From positions 1 to 64,000 of the forward strand of contig JASLPY010000015.1 of assembly GCA_030744755.1 (NCBI GenBank): a stretch of DNA of 64,000 nucleotides, read 5' to 3'. Shown here in pieces: positions 63,593 to 64,000 of this stretch. Origin of the DNA: Kiritimatiellia bacterium (lineage in GTDB: Bacteria > Verrucomicrobiota > Kiritimatiellia > UBA8416 > JADHWI01). The notes under the pieces are model-generated. The model had not been told where the DNA came from and did no database searches. It saw nothing but the letters and a program-made list of their open reading frames with translations. Within the stretch, counting starts at the first letter, position 1; every line of letters begins with the position of its first letter. A program made the translations under genes and the position numbers.

Positions 63593-64000
63593 GCTACTGG
63601 TGGTGGCTGGACAGCAATGTGAGCAAAGAGGGCATCACGGCCGACCTGGAGGCAATGAAGGAGCAGGGGATCGCGGGCGCGTTGGTGTTTGATGCCGGCG
63701 TAGGTGGTCCGAAGGCGCCCGATGGTCCACCGTTTATGAGTTCGGAGTGGCGTGAGCACTTGCTGTTCACACTGCAGGAAGCTGAGAGACTGGGCATCGA
63801 GATCAGCCTGAACCTGTGCAGCGGCTGGAATGCCGGCGGGCCGTGGGTCAAGCCGGAACAGGCGGCAAAGATCTTCGTGATGTCCGAAACCATCGTTGAG
63901 GGCGGCCGGCATGTCACGGCGCAACTTCCCACGCCCTCGCCGATCAAGAGCAACTTCTATCGTGACGCAGCCGTGGTGGCGTTTCCGGCCCCGGCCCCGG
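63475..64000 (+). CDS. Second GH106-family glycoside hydrolase, cut by the window edge
   Basis: 175 codons are visible from the ATG at 63475 (GGAGAAGACAGA upstream). The signal peptide MRITKTLMITIMIALAILSC is nearly that of the first GH106. The mature part opens DPPDSAKPWCYWWWLDSNVS and continues with KEGITADLEAMKEQGIAGAL, LGIEISLNLCSGWNAGGPWV and KPEQAAK, all typical of GH106, yet clearly divergent from its neighbour, so it probably has a different linkage or substrate specificity. The rest lies beyond the window. Confidence 0.85.
   Translation, partial: MRITKTLMITIMIALAILSCEGKDLENGFHDPPDSAKPWCYWWWLDSNVSKEGITADLEAMKEQGIAGALVFDAGVGGPKAPDGPPFMSSEWREHLLFTLQEAERLGIEISLNLCSGWNAGGPWVKPEQAAKIFVMSETIVEGGRHVTAQLPTPSPIKSNFYRDAAVVAFPAPAP

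Noticed and set aside
1-64000. tRNA, rRNA or known riboswitch
   Set aside because: No cloverleaf, rRNA core or familiar aptamer pattern was visible on reading either strand. A covariance-model search would be decisive.

Overview
The window is most likely from a PVC-superphylum bacterium. It resembles Kiritimatiellota/Lentisphaerota or Verrucomicrobiota, but I cannot resolve it further from sequence alone. The evidence is a giant exported protein ending in what looks like the verrucomicrobial TIGR02597 domain, very large exported lamin-tail/CotH proteins, several Gfo/Idh/MocA oxidoreductases (two with twin-arginine signals), a sulfatase with HEAT repeats, DUF6807/PmoA-like and GH106 proteins, two hydrazine-synthase-alpha-like (HzsA-like) cytochromes, and intergenic DNA full of dispersed palindromes. 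I see no rRNA, tRNA or CRISPR.

Layout. 1-5.1 kb (minus): the 5' end of an exported protein, overlapped by a 1690-residue LTD/CotH protein. 5.7-9.0 kb (minus): DUF6807 protein, Gfo/Idh/MocA oxidoreductase and sugar-isomerase-like TIM barrel. 9.1-17.9 kb (minus): a deoxy-sugar catabolic block made of RhaT-type transporter, LarA-type racemase, fused E1 alpha/beta dehydrogenase, aldehyde dehydrogenase, SDR, lactonase-like amidohydrolase and SDR. An identical 33-bp element lies upstream of the first gene of this block and upstream of the 8.97-kb unit, so the two are probably co-regulated. 18.1-22.6 kb: sulfatase, YbjQ-like protein and a second Gfo/Idh/MocA enzyme. 22.7-45.4 kb: large exported proteins. 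These are a small beta-sandwich protein, a subtilase with ten MBG/YDG repeats, a beta-helix/Calx-beta protein, an SGNH hydrolase-TPR protein and a 2865-residue LTD/CotH/beta-helix protein. The subtilase and the beta-helix gene are divergent neighbours and each is cut by one in-frame stop codon. 45.7-51.4 kb (plus): HflK-HflC, then an HzsA-like dihaem protein translationally coupled to a methyltransferase with an export signal. 51.8-56.2 kb: an ELWxxDGT/phytase-like protein whose 5' end is lost next to an IS110-family element. 56.3-64 kb: a second HzsA-like protein fused to a formylglycine-generating-enzyme-like (SUMF1) domain, divergent from a GH106 alpha-L-rhamnosidase. A second, divergent GH106 follows, with a duplicated promoter and signal peptide, and runs off the window.

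How it fits together (inference). GH106 enzymes and the sulfatase would release L-rhamnose or a related 6-deoxy-sugar from a possibly sulfated polysaccharide. RhaT would import it. The SDR, lactonase, SDR, ALDH and LarA set would oxidise it by a non-phosphorylative route towards pyruvate and lactate. The dehydratase and aldolase or hydrolase steps are not in the window, and the role of the E1 fusion without E2/E3 is unexplained.

The least explained items are the HzsA-like/methyltransferase pair, the HzsA-SUMF1 fusion, the E1-containing catabolic operon with its shared operator-like element, and a set of intergenic repeats in which paired hairpins carry mutually complementary loops.
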